From Ciborinia camelliae (Eukaryota; Ascomycota; Leotiomycetes; Helotiales; Sclerotiniaceae), in assembly GCA_025890175.1 (NCBI GenBank), contig JANPYM010000003.1:554405-618404 (forward strand): DNA of 64,000 bases, in the 5' to 3' direction. Shown here piece by piece: positions 12,201-25,591 of the stretch. The notes under the pieces were generated by a model that saw nothing but the letters and a program-made list of their open reading frames with translations, searched no databases and was not told where the DNA came from. The translations under genes and the position numbers were made by a program. Numbering within the stretch: the stretch's first letter is position 1; every line of letters starts with the position of its first letter.

Positions 12201-12954
12201 CCTCATGGGATAGTCCAGCAGGCGAAGTGGGACCCGCCGGATGTGATCTGCTTTGTGCACTGGAGGATTGACCAGATCTCTGTTCTCGACTTCCACCCGG
12301 CCTGTGTGGTAAAGCCTCAGGCGATTGCTGAGCTCTACGTCTGGCTCGCGTTGCTGCATTTGCGGCAGCTGCTGCATCCTCGTTGCCTGCTCCATTGGTT
12401 TGTATATTCCTCCTTTCATGATATTGGTCCTCTTGTGACTGTGCCCGACGTGGAGAATCTCTCGCCCGCTGCTCGTTCGTATATTCACCCCGTCTAGAAC
12501 TCGAGCTCCGATTTGTTGCTGAAGCTGCAGCCGCCATTGCTGGGTTTGTTCTATTTGAAGACGATCTTTCCGAGACAACTGGGGGAACACCTCGCTGATG
12601 ATCTCCCGGAGCCATTGGAGCAAAGCCAGCAGCGGCAGCTGTGTTCGTTGGGGATGTGGGATTCGAAGAATTAGTTGTACGAGAAGTTATCGGTGCCGGG
12701 TTTGTTGTTACCGAAGGTGAAGTGTACTGGGGTTGAGGAGGTGTGTTTGTAGATGCGCCATTGCCGCTCGGCCTTCGGGATGGTTTTCGTGTAGATGGAG
12801 ACGCGTTTGTAGTGTTTTGATTGTAGTAAGGGTCTCGAACTTGTTGTGATCCCGAAGTGTAAGGTCTTCCTGAAGATGATGGTGCGGCAACTGGTGATTG
12901 CGATCCTATAGAAGTTGGTTGATGAGGTGCGGTTTGCAAAGCGGCTGAAGACAT
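9249..12954 (-). CDS. kin4: Kin4-like Ser/Thr protein kinase (spindle position checkpoint type)
   Basis: Exons are 12954-11929, 11872-11279 and 11225-9249, giving 1198 residues; both introns are phase 0 with clean GTAAGT and GTATGT donors. Residues 1 to about 310 are a low-complexity Ser/Pro/Gln/Ala-rich leader. The kinase domain (about 317-600) shows the glycine loop GEGEFGKV (324-331), VAIK with Lys346, HRDLKLEN (Asp441), DFG (459-461) and TSCGSPCYAAPE (507-518). The CGSPCYAAPE block and AMLAGYLPFDDDPANPEGDN are signatures of yeast Kin4/Frk1, in which the matching T-loop threonine is activated by Elm1. Fungal Kin4 restrains mitotic exit when the spindle is misplaced; that role here is inferred from similarity. 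A long Ser/Arg-rich tail follows and ends in a conserved-looking ARKVMDFFRRRGKARAE. The stretch between DFG and the T-loop is about 30 residues longer than in yeast Kin4. More distant CAMKK/AMPK-related kinases are the alternative. Confidence 0.88.
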
Positions 12955-14003
12955 ATCTTAATTTTGCGCACTGTTGTCAACCGCAGATTGGGTGTCTGGG
13001 CAGCGGAAATTGTAATGACCGTTGCTATGGCACAATCCAGGAGCTGCGTTATGATTGCGAGATTGTCGCCGGTCTACCACCTGTTTCCACCAAATAACAT
13101 CATGGGGGGGGGGGCCGGAAAGTAATTGCTTCTCGATAAGGGGGTTGGGAAAGTTGGCGATAACAGACTTCAATATCTGATGGTTGAATCTAAGTTTTGA
13201 CGATAAATAAATCGAAGCTGATGGCACTGACTGGCGACTATTATTTTTTAAAGATGTCCCTAACAAAAAATGGGCGGTCGAGGATAGGGCGGTACGGTAC
13301 GGGACGGGCTTTCAAATTTAGCGGCGACCTTCTTCTTTTGCTGTGCGGGTTGGGTTGGGTTTGGGTTGGCTGATCAATTGAAATTGAGCCAGTTGATTAT
13401 TATTCGTAGAGGTGGTGTAGGGTGTAAATGTGGGTGGCTGGGGAACGAGAGAAAGCCAAAACCCACGATTTGATTTGATGTAAAGTGAGCGAGTGAGTGA
13501 TGTGATGTGATGTGAATGTAATCAAAAGTTGCTTGAAAGTTGAGAGATATTGTATTGTATTGTCTTGTCTTGCTTGTATTGTATTGTGCTGTGTTGTATT
13601 GTATATTGATTTGATTTGATTTGATTTGATCTGATCTGGGTAGAAAGGTGGTATGCTATTGGTTGTTGTGATGATCCCCTTCTTTTTCGACGAATTTTAT
13701 CTTTTATCTTTTGCTTTTCTCTTCTTTTCTTTTTTTGGGCTCTGCTCTTCTTATTATTAATCTCTTTCCTTTCCTTTCCTTTCGTTTTTGTATATTTTTG
13801 AGGGGGGGATTATGGTGGTGCTTAACGACAGTATGTAAGTTGGATGTAGGAGGGAAAAGGGTAAGAGAGAGCCAGCAACAGGTTGATGAATACTACCTAC
13901 GAGGTAGGTAGGTAGGTAAGGTAGTATGTAAGTAGGTAGGGTAGATACCGGTACCGTACTACTGTATGGATGAATTTTGATGGAACTTACTATTACCGAT
14001 AAT

Positions 14004-14063
14004 CTTCCCTTCCTTTTCCTTTTCCCTTTCCCTTTCTCCTTCCCTTTCCCCTTCCCTTTTCCT
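14004..14063. repeat. Polypyrimidine CCTTTTCC tract
   Basis: An almost pure C/T run of CCTTTTCCTTTTCCC-type units lies about 1.05 kb upstream of the kinase start. On the kinase-coding strand it is a G/A tract. Tracts like this are common in fungal promoters. Confidence 0.8.
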
Positions 14064-15718
14064 TAAACAGTCGACCCCCCGATTTCTAGATTTCAGCCAG
14101 TAAGATTAAAAGATTCTAAATCCCTCTTCTCTGCTCTTCTTTCACTCGGAATCACTCCCACTTCCACATCCAAATTCCAACTTTACTTGGGTCGACTTTC
14201 GCTTTGCGCTGCTTCTAATTTCCTTTTGATCATTTAGCGAGGTTTGATGAGATGAGATGGATGAGGTAAAGGAGAAAGCGTAGGCCGGTGGATGAGCTGG
14301 GCTGGGCGAAACACTTGGGCAAGCTTTGGGCGCAAAACCTCTTATGCCCTTCCTTGATTGTGAATTTGTGATGGGTGTGGAAAAGAAATGTAACTTGCAC
14401 TACGCAAGCCAGAGATTGACTGAATACCATAAGATACGAGCATACAAACAATGCTTTGCCAGACAATGATGGTATGTACACAAGTCAATCAATATACCTA
14501 TCTAATGCATTTTGTTTGCTTGTGATATGGATTGCGGTGCTGTGGTTGGGTGCTTGTTGTATGTATCCCATTGCATAAGGACCGGAGTAGATGGAAGGAT
14601 TGATATTTGTATCTTACATACCTCTAGAGGGAAATAGAGCAAGTTATCAGATTACTACTGTATGATTCGGGTTCAATTCAACCGCTGACATTCATAAACG
14701 TCGATTTAATGATAGGTATCTGATGTTGGTGGTTTGTTGTCCTTTTGTTGTCCTCGGTCCTTGGGTTGTCGAGATATCAAAAAGGGGTGAAGGAGGTCCG
14801 GTATTACAAAGGCAATTCAATACTTCGTAGATATGAGGTTGGTTGGTGAGCACACTGGAAAGTTGAAGCAAAAGCAAAAAAAGAATGAATACGGTATTCA
14901 GCGAGCAAACCAAATCGGGAACTCAGGAGAAAGAGTTTCCTTTTTTTCTATATGGGGATCGCAGGAAGATTTATTAATTCGCTATGAGCCATGAGAACAG
15001 TTGCATGAATAGCGTTTTGTTTCAATACCACTGCTATTTCTTTTCCAACACCTTCAAACCTCCAACTTCAAAAAGGGAACGAGAAGTAACAGGCAATTCC
15101 TTGATATCACATGAAAGTTACCGTCATTCAAGAAGCTTACACTCCATTGGCACATCGATCCTGCGTATCATGGATTCATCGCCTTCCTGTTCCTTTCCCG
15201 CCTTTTCTCTGGCATAAACAATCCGAAGAGCGAAAGATTTGACAGCCTTCTAGTTCAGTCATCGAAGCATTCATGTGAATGGGTGACCTTGATGAGACCT
15301 TGATGAGACCTTAGGTTAGGGATGATGTGGTTATCACTTCTCACCGGTTAAATCAACAAATAATAATATAGTAATAATGGCATAAACATCATGAAAAGGT
15401 TGTTTACTTTTGCATTGATGCAACGCGCTCAAACGAACCTTGTTGACATTTTGTAAACATTTATACGAAATTTCGATCTCCAATTGGTCTCTTTCCCAAG
15501 GGCTCCCTTGATAATAAATTGTGAATCAACAACAACAACAACCACGAGTTACGACTACTACTCCTCTAGTACCGATGATCATCAATTGATCGAGACGTAC
15601 GGTATGGAAGAACCTTGGAGTCCCTTTTGCAAAAAAACGCGTCGTGAAGTCATCATCGGGCGAATCTCTTAATTTATTTTTCATTATTTTGCAATCATTA
15701 TTCGAACGACAAGAAAGT

Positions 15719-15830
15719 CCAAGACTCCAATCCAATATGGTCCATGGTCCAAGGTCAGGTCCCAACTCCCAACTCCCAAGAGTCCCAACTCTCAAGGTCC
15801 CTCAACTAGGTCCCAAGGTCCACCAGCATC
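15719..15830. repeat. Degenerate CCAACTCCCAA / AAGGTCC repeat block
   Basis: Tandem, imperfect copies of TCCCAACTCCCA and AGGTCCCA are interleaved across about 110 bp. The ORFs that cross the block are by-products of it. Confidence 0.75.
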
Positions 15831-17315
15831 CTCCATCTTTTCTTCCCCACCGCTCATTAATATTTAGTGGATATTTAAGATGGATTTCGGAAACATTTTC
15901 GAGTCTTGACTCTGAGAAAGTCTTAGTATGGGGGGATATCGGGTTATCGGATCTCACGGGTTTCGTAAAAGAAGAAACGATATGGATAACTTCTGTATTA
16001 CTTGCATTGACGTCGGAAATGAGGCGTTAGTATGGGGAGGGGGGGAAGGAATAAACGCCGCACTGTATGCAAGTCTTCAAGGTCCAATTATAAGTCTTGC
16101 CGTGAACGATGACTCCCTGGTCATATGTATTATGGAGTCGTCTTGAGAGGTTTAAAATCTCCCGTATCATATTTCTATATTAAGCATAAAGTTTCACCCA
16201 ATTCATATTCATATTCATATATCTTTTTTTTTTTTCAGATGAAGCAAGCATCGCAAGCATCCCCAATAATATGACGATTCGAGAGCTCTGGAAGCATTTG
16301 GTCGGAGATATCAAGCAACACAAATGATACAAATACCACGACTGCAATGCGGCATATACCTACCCTTCGAGTCTTCGACATGTCAATTCTAGATGTTCTT
16401 CAAATATGTGTTTGAAACAAAGTCCTGTAGGCAGTCAACCAAAAGGGGTTCGTTCTATCAAAAGCGGAAGATCCGAGCAATCCTGAAATCTTACTTCTTA
16501 CTTTCTGACCATGTTCCACAACATGTCAACATCAAAAAGAGGACATCAACATGATTTCGCCGTGGTACCTGATGCGCTACCGATGCAATGATAAAGGCTA
16601 AAACTGAAAAATACCCGTTAAATTCGGAGGAAGAGAAGTATACCAGTGCAAACGGGGAATGGTCAAGGTACCACGAGATGAACCTCGACTCCTCGTCTGG
16701 TTAAGGTCGTATTGCAGACGGGTACCTGCACCCTTTCATTCTCCTCGATTGTACGAATCACATCTCGAGGTTTGAAGATCCATGAATAATAGTGTAAGAT
16801 TGCATGTGAAGTGCAAGGTGGGTGCACCAGGCTTTCGTTTCATCTTCCCGATACGACAAACAAACCTGATGATCTCCAGGCCCCAAGTTTCCGGGGCTGA
16901 TGGAACTGGAATGTTCAGATTGTGACTTCGAATGTTAATTGATGTTACTGTAAAGTCGTATGCTTGGAGCTGCTAATTGCCTGATTCCTGGTTACCTAGT
17001 AAACAATAGCAACGATCATACCGAAATTGTCATGAGTGATCTTGCCGATCCCGACAGACTTATTAGATAGGTATGAATCAGATTGTCGCCGAGGTCGAAG
17101 CATCCGAATTGTTTGCTTCATTGTCTCATCTACCCGTGCGGTTGGTACATTCAGATTCACGGCGTCCAAAACTACGGAGGAGATGCTTCGATCAAATGTC
17201 TAAAGTTTGTGTACAAGGTTTATCGTTGCTTTCGTCAGGCACGGAAGTTGCAAGGCACAAGCTGTAATCAGAGAGATTGCAGATTGCAGATTACTGTAAA
17301 TCCCCCCATCCAGGA

Positions 17316-18870
17316 TTACATTTTAATGGAGATGTCGTACACATCCAAACCTACTGCAAGTCCTGTCAGAGCAGAGGCATAAAGTAGCAATATCCCCATG
17401 GCTTGGAGATTACTAACAAACAAAGTTGATATAGTCAGGTTGACCAGTCCTGTGAGTAAGTTTGCAGCCAAGAAAATTGCCAGACCATTTCTGTTGAATG
17501 CTTCAAGAACTCTACTTGTTGAGAGTTCATAGTTCTCCTTTTCTGTCTTCGCATCCGTGCTTTTATGAGCAGCTGGGGAGAATACTGTTTCCACCAAACA
17601 GAATGCAGTCAATTGCGAGCAGTTGAAAGCTGAAACCCATAGGAAGTACGGAAGGTTCGCAAGACGGCGCGATACACTCAGTGCCAGCCCATATTTGTAA
17701 CTCGTCGTGAACATGTAGAGCGTAATCCATACTCCTGACCATGCTCCCATTGTCATCAAGAGACGTCTCCTCTGGGCTGATGGACTTCCGGTGGGCATTG
17801 AATTGCGTGGTAATACGAACATTCCAGTGGCTTGGCCAGCCAGAAATATTGCGAGGTAGCCAAAAAAGCTAAAGATTCCTTCACGATTCTTCGAGAGTAG
17901 ATCTGTTCTTGGAGCTGTGAGCATGAAAGCTTTAAGGCTGGTGTATTCGAGGGCAACTTGATACAAGGAGCCGAGAATTATTGCCAACAAGGCGTAAGAT
18001 GGGATGAGCTGAAACGCAGACTGAAATATCGCGACGAATGGAGGAATGAATGCAAGGGTGAAGAAGAAATTCCAATGCACTCCATACTCGGTAACATGCT
18101 CCGCATAGTCTAGCCCCTTGACACTGTATAATCGTATAGTTCCCAGAACAATCAAGGGTAGTGCATGGCGCAACGAGTTGTATAAGCGTGCGCCGAGCTT
18201 CGATGTCCGGCCAGCATTTTGTTCTTTGAGTATCGGTCGAGCCCCTACAAGACCACCAGAGAATACGAAAGAGCCTACCCCCATATCCATTAACGATGTT
18301 CCCCAATTTTCTACCTTAGCAAACCTCCTTGGAAAAATCTTGAAATCGACAGCCAGTATAGCTAGACAAGTGATAACCATCATTGCCCCTCTATAGATGG
18401 TAAGGAAAGGTTTCTTCGGAAGCGGATTCAATTGATCGGAAGTTTTTGTTTTTGTTTTCGACTGCGAAATCTTTGGTTTCTTTTGAGTGGTCTTTTGTGG
18501 TGGGATGGCATATAATAGGGTGACTGGCGCAAGCAGCAGAATATTTAATATGAGTGGCATATCTGCGTAGAGAGAGATCGCGAGAAGAATAGTCCCGACA
18601 TTGAGAAGGAAATCGACAGCGAAAACGATTGGGGTATATGGCGTGAAGAAAGACTGCCGGGTCTGTAAAGTTGACCAGAGAATAGCTGCGACCTGATCCA
18701 GCACATTAGCACACTGTGCAATAAGTACATTTTATATAGGGCAAGCGTACTGGAGCGACAGCAGTGACCATATTGATCTCTCCAAGCCCTCCTCCGGTCA
18801 AATTTGACACAAAATCTTCCTTCAAGCTCTTGTAGCTAGCAGCCATGGCTTCTTCAGCTACCCGCGACAT
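17316..18870 (-). CDS. gwt1: GPI-anchored wall transfer protein 1 (inositol acyltransferase)
   Basis: Exons are 18870-18751 and 18692-17316, giving 498 residues. The intron has a GTACGC donor, a TGCTAATG branch site and an ATCAG acceptor. The N-terminus, [20 protein letters not shown] then [20 protein letters not shown], is characteristic of GWT1/PIG-W. An alternative in-frame ATG at 18846 gives MAASYKS. About twelve hydrophobic segments follow, with the conserved loop [20 protein letters not shown]. By family the enzyme acylates the inositol of glucosaminyl-phosphatidylinositol in the ER, an early step of GPI-anchor synthesis needed for cell-wall mannoproteins; it is known as the target of gepinacin- and manogepix-type inhibitors. 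Length matches the family. A Lys/Thr-rich insertion ([18 protein letters not shown]) lies in the loop after the third helix. Confidence 0.95.
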
Positions 18871-19894
18871 ACTGGTAGAGTTGTGCTTGTAGAGTCAATT
18901 GGACCAGAAGGTTAAAGGTTGTGATGTGATATTTGAAGAGGCCAGACAAGCGGTGCGATTGGATTAGCTTACGGAAGCCCCCGCCACTCGGCTTTCACTC
19001 AAATTCCTACCTCCAACTTTACTAAACAACATTGAATTTTCTTTTTCGTAATTCTCATGGAATTTTCTTAGTGATGGAGATACATCTCTGAATTGTTATA
19101 AAAATGAACAATTGAATTCGAAAAATCCATCACATCAATTTCCGATGTCTCTGAAGAGGTTGAGCATTCCAGACGCGTCTGAAAGTTCTGATCGGTCTAG
19201 ATCTCCAGAACAAGATCTTTCAACGCCTTATGACACTTTCTCCTCCTCCCATGAGATGTCTTGCGGGTTCTTGAAACGACCTCTTTCTTGCGGCATATTA
19301 TCAATTTTCCTGATAGCTACCCTCCTTTGAACGCACCAGCGAGTGTAAGTTTCAGACTGCATCCGGCCTATCATGACTTGAGTGATTGAGACACAGGAGG
19401 GGTCCCGGTTCAACGAAATCGCTATAAAGGATTTGTGGCCATCTAGCTTTGGTGAAGTCTCGGGTCCCCATGGGAATTTACATACCCCGTGTGATTCAGG
19501 TCACCCTCTATGGCTGCGAGCGGCTTTGCTGTTACGAGCGAGGGGATTCAAGTAAGGGATGTGATGGTTTAGACATTCTGCGACTCGTTTATTTTGAATA
19601 AAAGTGGCTGAATTCTCATACACATCAAGGCCAGTATGAGAATGCTACTTTATATATGGACATCTCTACTAGATTATAAAGTATTCAAGTTCTTCACGCA
19701 GCTAGCCCTTTGGAATTGCTAGACTTGGCTCATCAGTTCAGTTGGGACCTCATCAAAACAGATCATCATATAAGCATTACTGGGTTTAAACTTGTCATTT
19801 CTTTACTCGAAAATTCCTAGTCGTTTCAAGCCAAGCTTTTGTTTTCTTCTCGCGTATCCCTTCAAAGTATTGTCCGAAGCTAGCCCTCAGTACC
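18871..19894. promoter_or_regulatory. Shared divergent promoter region, gwt1 / BTB-like gene
   Basis: The two flanking genes point away from each other, so this 1-kb gap must contain both start regions. I see no convincing TATA box or factor site. A short ORF at 19112-19330 has no splice connection to either gene. Confidence 0.4.
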
Positions 19895-21076
19895 ATGCCG
19901 GAGATCTTTCGCCCGCAGAATAAGAAGCTGCAGCACACTGAAATGTTCCCCCAATCGGCGCAAAATTGCGAGCGTGACCGTAGGATTCCATGCCAGGTCT
20001 CTGGATCTATATCCGCGCTCGCACAACTCCCCAGTCCTAGCCTGATGGCAGCACGAGCCTATGCCTCACGATATCAAAAGCCAATCGGGTGTAAAGTTGA
20101 CGCGTGGTCGCGGCGTGATAACTTAACTCGAGTGCAGCAAATCCCTAGGAGGCATTCTGCAATGGTGACCCCAGAAAGCACAGCATCATTAGGCAAGACA
20201 TCTTTATGCACAACCGCACCCAGTCTACGGGTTGTTCCTGAAATTCGACTCACCAGTAGACATATAGAAGAAGCTGAAACTCGCCTCATCGCTGCTGGGT
20301 CAAAAGGGACGTCCTTTGTCGGCACTTTTGATGCCAGGCGACATTCCGAGACCCCGGCCTCGTCCACTCCAAAGCACCGTGTCCCATTCCAGTATACCCA
20401 CGACCACTTGCGAACCTGGGGTCACGCTTATTTCGGAAACATTGTTACCGCTGATGCTTTTGTCAACGCGGTCAGTCTACGGCGACCAAGCTTAGTGGTC
20501 ATAAAAGAACAAGACGTCCATGAGTCCTTCAGATCTTCGGATCAGGTGACAATACGTGCTAGGGTTCTACCCAAAGCAGTCGAGCGCAAGCCCTTCCTGA
20601 TTCAAAGGCAATTTGACATTCGAGCATTAAGAGACAGCATACCAGCACCTCGGCCCAGCCAAGACCACGCACGAGACTTCCCAACTATAAGAAGGTCTAG
20701 CAGACTTCGTCGATTGTCTTTGCAGCAGATTCCTACCCCAAACCAACGCGGGACCGTACACCCTTATCTTAAAAGGCAGATCAATACAGATCACGTGGCA
20801 GTGCCAATCCGTAAGTATTCTATAAACAACGGCATTATATATGATGACTAACATTTTATTTCAGATATAGAGTATGCGTTACATTATCTCCCAGTTTTGG
20901 CCGCTTTGATGCTATCAGGACATATTCGCAAGGGCGATTCCATTGATCTCCCTTTACCCAGCCCGGAAGCATGGGTTGACACAGCCGCCTATGTTTATAC
21001 CGGCCAAGGTGAAATCACACCAGCCATGAAGGAAAACATTTTATTTCTAGCGGGGCGGGCAGAAAACGAAGGCTAA
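19895..21076 (+). CDS. Uncharacterised protein with BTB/POZ-like C-terminus
   Basis: Exons are 19895-20810 and 20865-21076; the intron has a GTAAGT donor, a TGACTAAC branch site and a TTTCAG acceptor. The product has 375 residues. The first 230 or so residues are basic, of low similarity to anything I know, and rich in Arg/Ser/Thr. The end (about 306-375) includes HYLPVLAALMLSGHIRKGD and AWVDTAAYVYTGQGEIT, then MKENILFLAGRA. This resembles the second half of fungal BTB/POZ-like domains (the W..YVYTG..T...KENI..LA pattern). A truncated BTB domain is therefore possible, as is a lineage-specific protein. No signal peptide or membrane segment is seen. The gene is divergent from gwt1, but no functional link is evident. 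Confidence 0.6.
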
Positions 21077-24000
21077 TGCTTCTACGCGGGTCCTTGAAAC
21101 GTGCCGGGGGAGAACGGGAGTGCGATCCGACCCGTGTCAGCCTGTAGTCAGAGTATCTCGAATGGTCCCTTATATGAGACATGTCGGCATTTCGTGCATT
21201 GCTGCATGGCGTTGATTCAGGCCACGTGGTGCGGTACTTTAAGGGTATCACGCCTTGCATTGGATGGAGAAAGTTTCGAGACAATCCTTGCGTCCTGGAT
21301 CTGCTGTGTTTTACAAGAATATAACTGTAAGCAATTTATTGCGATCTACAATATTCTATGCTCGAATGGGGCTAAAACCATGTACTTGAATCCTATTCAC
21401 ACTTGACTTTCCAGAGTTGCATGGGACAATGACGACTTTCAAGTTTCCACATATCATGACCTTGATTATGGACAATTTGTTTTTCTTACTGCATAGCAGA
21501 ATTCAAGAACCATGACCAAGATTCCATGCGCGTCCATTTTCTATCACGCATGGGTGAAATACAAGACGCTATCGACGGCCAATGGACATAAAATATCAGC
21601 AAGGATGATTTGAGTATAGAGTGTTGAACATCGACCGAGAAAGGCGCGATAAGAAATAATTTATGGTTAAAAACCACGTAAACTTGAACCAAAGCCGTGA
21701 ATCGGCAAAATCCAGGTTGACTCGGCTAGGAAAATTGAATTTCATCAACCGAAGAGCCGATGGTTCTCCTAGTACTTCTTGTCGTCTAACTTCCAAGGAA
21801 CTAAGTCAAGCCTCGAAGGCCTCGTATGTTCTGCTGATTTCGTTCATATAAACATAAACAGGGCCCAATCGACTCGCATACCATCGTATTACGATGATAT
21901 TACCATAATATTCAAATTAAACTAGGGGGTGATACGAAGAGCTTTTTCCTCGGCATCTAATCAAAGTCGGCCCAATTACTTTAACCCCCCACACCCTCCC
22001 CCCGTCCAGTTCAATATCTACAATGCCCTCCTCTACAATACCCTGCCCGCGTCTAACAACGGCTGCGAGATTTACTGTGCCCCAGAAACCTTGAAAACAT
22101 TGTGTTACCATCCTCCCTGATACACCATCGTTCTTCATTATAACCGCAATTGTCTTGGACGAAGATAGGTACATGATTAAGATGTACCTATACAAGTGCA
22201 TGATTACCAACGAAGGAACGTTGCCAAGTACATTCTACCTCTCTCCACAGGAGAGCTTCCTCCCCCCCCAACAAAACCCATGTCTACAACTCGACTGGGC
22301 TAATATATTACCAACAGTTGTGACAACCTTGCCAGGAAGGGTACACTGTCCTCAAACCCCGTCATTACTTCCCAATTCAACAAATGGCTTCAACATTTTG
22401 GAATATCTTTGGCACATATTCAAGCACCTCAGATCATACGATTTCTCCTAGGAAGCACAGGTAACACCCAGCCACAATTTCATGCAGGTCCATCCGATCT
22501 AAGCTTGTTACATAGGACTTTGACAATCCTCAGTTCTTCAAACAACGTCTTCTTTCTGGTACATTCATCTTCACGTGTCTAATCCTTACTTACACACCCT
22601 CGCCGTTGATATGACACCGAACTGTGTCCTGATGTATGAACATTTCGTACTTTGTGAAACTCACATTTTCCCAAAACGCCAAACACGGAGGGCACCCCCG
22701 TTCCCCCACCTTCTCCAATCACCATCATCATGGCGGATCAGATGTCGTGGTTTCGTCATATTGGACCCAATGCTTTTCATTTCTAGACCGACAAAGACAG
22801 CATGTGAATATGATATTTCTATACTCTTCATCTATTTCAACTAATCTATATCCTATATCAAAAGCTCGGAATAGCAAAGCTTAGGTATTCAAAGGCTCTG
22901 AGTCGTTCAAATGGTGGTTCAATTTCCATATTGAGATTCTCCTCGCTCATTCATACGAGGCTTGAACATTACCTATCTACGCCAGCTGGGTCTTGAAATA
23001 GCCTGAACGTCCAGCTTCCTTGCATTCTTCCCGACTCCACTTACCTACTTCCCGATGATACAGTAGTCTGAACACAGCATACAGAACGATTCGTTCCATC
23101 TATCACATGAGTAAACTCAAATCAACGCACTTGAATCGCAACTGGGCCCCAAAGTCAACCGGGCAATCAAGTTTCAACTCCCTGATTTATTCCTCCATTC
23201 CTTCATTCATTCATTCATTCAACGATTCTTCGGTTCCGGGCCGGAAATATTCATCTTGGCAACAAGCACCCGATCTTTTGGGGAAAAAATCATCCACTGA
23301 TGAAAAGGGTATTCAGATTCAGATGCCGAGTTTCATTCGGATGTAAATGTATGTAATTGCATGATTGCATGGTAGATTTGCCGATTGCAACGCAAGATCC
23401 CTATCTCTATTTTCTCCGTTCTCCGTGTAACCCCTCCCCGCATACCCTCAACGTTCATGAAGTCCCGGGCGAATACCGGTTTTGGCTTGCACACTCCGTC
23501 TTACTGTAGGTACTATGAATTGACCGTTTTAAATGGAAGATGTAAAAATGTAAAGGGGGGGGTTTGTTTTTTTTTTCAAAATGTTGTCTAACTAATCCCA
23601 TTCGATTTTCACACCGTTCTTCACCCTTTTCTTTCCAGTTCATTTACTGACGCACCACAAGTTAATCAAAACAGTAAGTGCTGTTAGCCTGTTGGTAGTT
23701 AGTTACCTACAAGAATCCCACGACATGCATACCGTATACTGTACCTACTAGAAGTCATCTTATTTTTTTTCAGTACATTATCCACCTTGGTCCAGACCAT
23801 GATAAAAGGCCACATCAATACCCAGGTATTCATTCGCCTTTCCTTCCATACAAATCACAAAGCCCCTTCACCCTTCACTTCCCTTCTAACCGCACTACCC
23901 ACCCCCTGAACTTGCATATGCATGCATATATGTATGCACATTGCATACCTACTTGAATCAATCTATCTATCTACATTGCTCATGAATAATGAACAGCTGT

Positions 24001-24285
24001 TCGGTATTGATGATTTTCCATTATTTTGATTATTTCGAATTCTATCCAGAGCGTCATTCTAATTTTACACTTTGCACCATCTCCATCCATCATTCTCTGC
24101 ATCCTTCGAAATCACCATTCCTTGTCCTGCAAATCTCAAAACAACCTCACCCAAATGACAACCCCACAACTCCACCACGGGTGACATCCGATTAGACATG
24201 CCGGGGTCAAGAAATATGTCACTGTCATTCCAGCATATACAGGTAGCAGTACATATATATGCATATGCGTTGCACGTGCATACAG

Positions 24286-24330
24286 CCATCCATCCATCCA
24301 TCCATACATCCATCCATACATCCATACATG
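24286..24330. repeat. (CATC/CATA)n microsatellite
   Basis: CCAT/CATA tetramers repeat about ten times. The overlapping minus-strand ORF, rich in WMDGW, is a translation of the repeat. Confidence 0.85.
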
Positions 24331-24463
24331 CTACTTCAAACCTGCCTCCTTCATTATCTAACCATTTCATCCTAACTTTTACTTGCCTTGCTTTCTTGCC
24401 TTCTCTCCGAAGTTCGTATACATTGGCACCTGGCATTGATGATCGGTCACGCCGAAGATGTGC

Positions 24464-24625
24464 ATTCCCAATGATATCTTTTTACCAAAGTATTCCCACA
24501 TCAGGTACAGATGTACATATGTACATATGAAACGTTCAATTCCCAATGATATCCTTTACCAAAGTCTTCGCACCTAAGGAACAGAACGTATGTAAGATTA
24601 CATATGATGATATGAAACATTCAAT
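24464..24625. repeat. Imperfect tandem duplication, about 75-87 bp
   Basis: Two adjacent copies begin ATTCCCAATGATATC (24464 and 24539) and end in ATGAAACRTTCAAT. The second copy carries small insertions and substitutions. Confidence 0.85.
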
Positions 24626-25591
24626 CCGCCTTGAAATATCGCGTTTGAGCAAAAAAGATTTTACATCGCGTGGGATGAGTAAGGATTTAAACCCAAAAGT
24701 GCCAAGAGAGAACGGGTCGTCAACGACTTTTGGGGGTCTCGCGCATTTTTTCAACAAATCATCGATATTTTGATATTGAACATTCAAGCTAATCTTACAT
24801 GCCTGTGGCTTCCTAGTCTCTCCCATCCAGATCCAGATCATCTCATCTCATCCATATGCCATTGAAATTATCTTACTATTCTACATGGTTTGATTAGATT
24901 AGATCAGATCAGATCACTGTGACGAAGCCTTGATTTCCGTGACCAAAAAAATTATTCTTCTCATAGAAACTATTCCCCTTTTCATTGTAGAAACCTGAAT
25001 ACGAACGAGTCTTCCTTGTTCCAATCCATCCATCAATCCAAATAATTAGGTGATAAGAAGAAGAAAAAAAAAAGAATAATGAAATGAAGATAGCGAGAAG
25101 GATTTTTTTCTTTTTTCGAGACCGTCCTGAAAAGCCCATCAGCCCGACCACTTTTGGAGACATTTTTTTCCATCCTAGTAAAAAAAAGAAGAGAAAAAAA
25201 TGAATAGAAATATCAAAGTAGGAATGGATAGCGCAAAAGTAGAAAGAATAAACAATTCTGAGTTGTGAGATGGTTTGAGTATGTACATGGATATCCTAAA
25301 GCAACTGCCATGCCTTCTCATCTCTTTCGTTTCAAGGAAAGGAGACGAGAGATAAACTCCGAGAAAATGCAAGAATATGTTTGCGTGTAGAAACCAATAA
25401 CCCAGTTAATCTTTTCAATCACCAATATGCTGAATGCACGCGCGCGCACGCCGGCCTGAAATTTGAAGAAACGTTGAAAATAGTAAGACAACGCGTGTAA
25501 ATGACAAACAGTAGAAAAGCCATCGCCCCCAGGACAATGCTGCACTAGCGTCTCAGGGGGGTTCCTTTTCTACGACTGCCTCATCAAGAAA

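Larger units (their letters stand above)
12955..17315. other. Long gene-poor region upstream of the kinase
   Basis: I find no credible gene in this 4.4-kb gap. The part next to 12954 (to about 14.2 kb) is full of short TTGAT, TGTAT and GGTA runs and a pyrimidine tract, as expected of a long fungal promoter/5' leader. The right side holds the gwt1 3' UTR. ORFs in 15.4-16.2 kb are short, lack splice logic and look random. Confidence 0.55.
21077..25591. other. Gene-poor intergenic region
   Basis: Over 4.5 kb I find only short ORFs without splice logic. The region contains CATC/CATA microsatellites around 24290-24330, an imperfect 75-bp tandem duplication, and A/T homopolymers near 25050-25200. 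The right end should hold the 3' UTR of the minus-strand synthase. Confidence 0.55.

Noticed and set aside
15484..16146. Plus-strand ORFs of 62-128 codons upstream of the gwt1 3' side.
   Set aside because: They cross a simple repeat block (15719-15830), lack splice logic and match no family.
19112..19330. 72-codon ORF as a possible first exon of the 19895-21076 gene.
   Set aside because: No donor/acceptor pair joins it in frame to the ATG at 19895, which has its own plausible start.
24065..24436. 123-codon minus-strand ORF rich in WMDGW.
   Set aside because: It is a translation of the CATC/CATA microsatellite.
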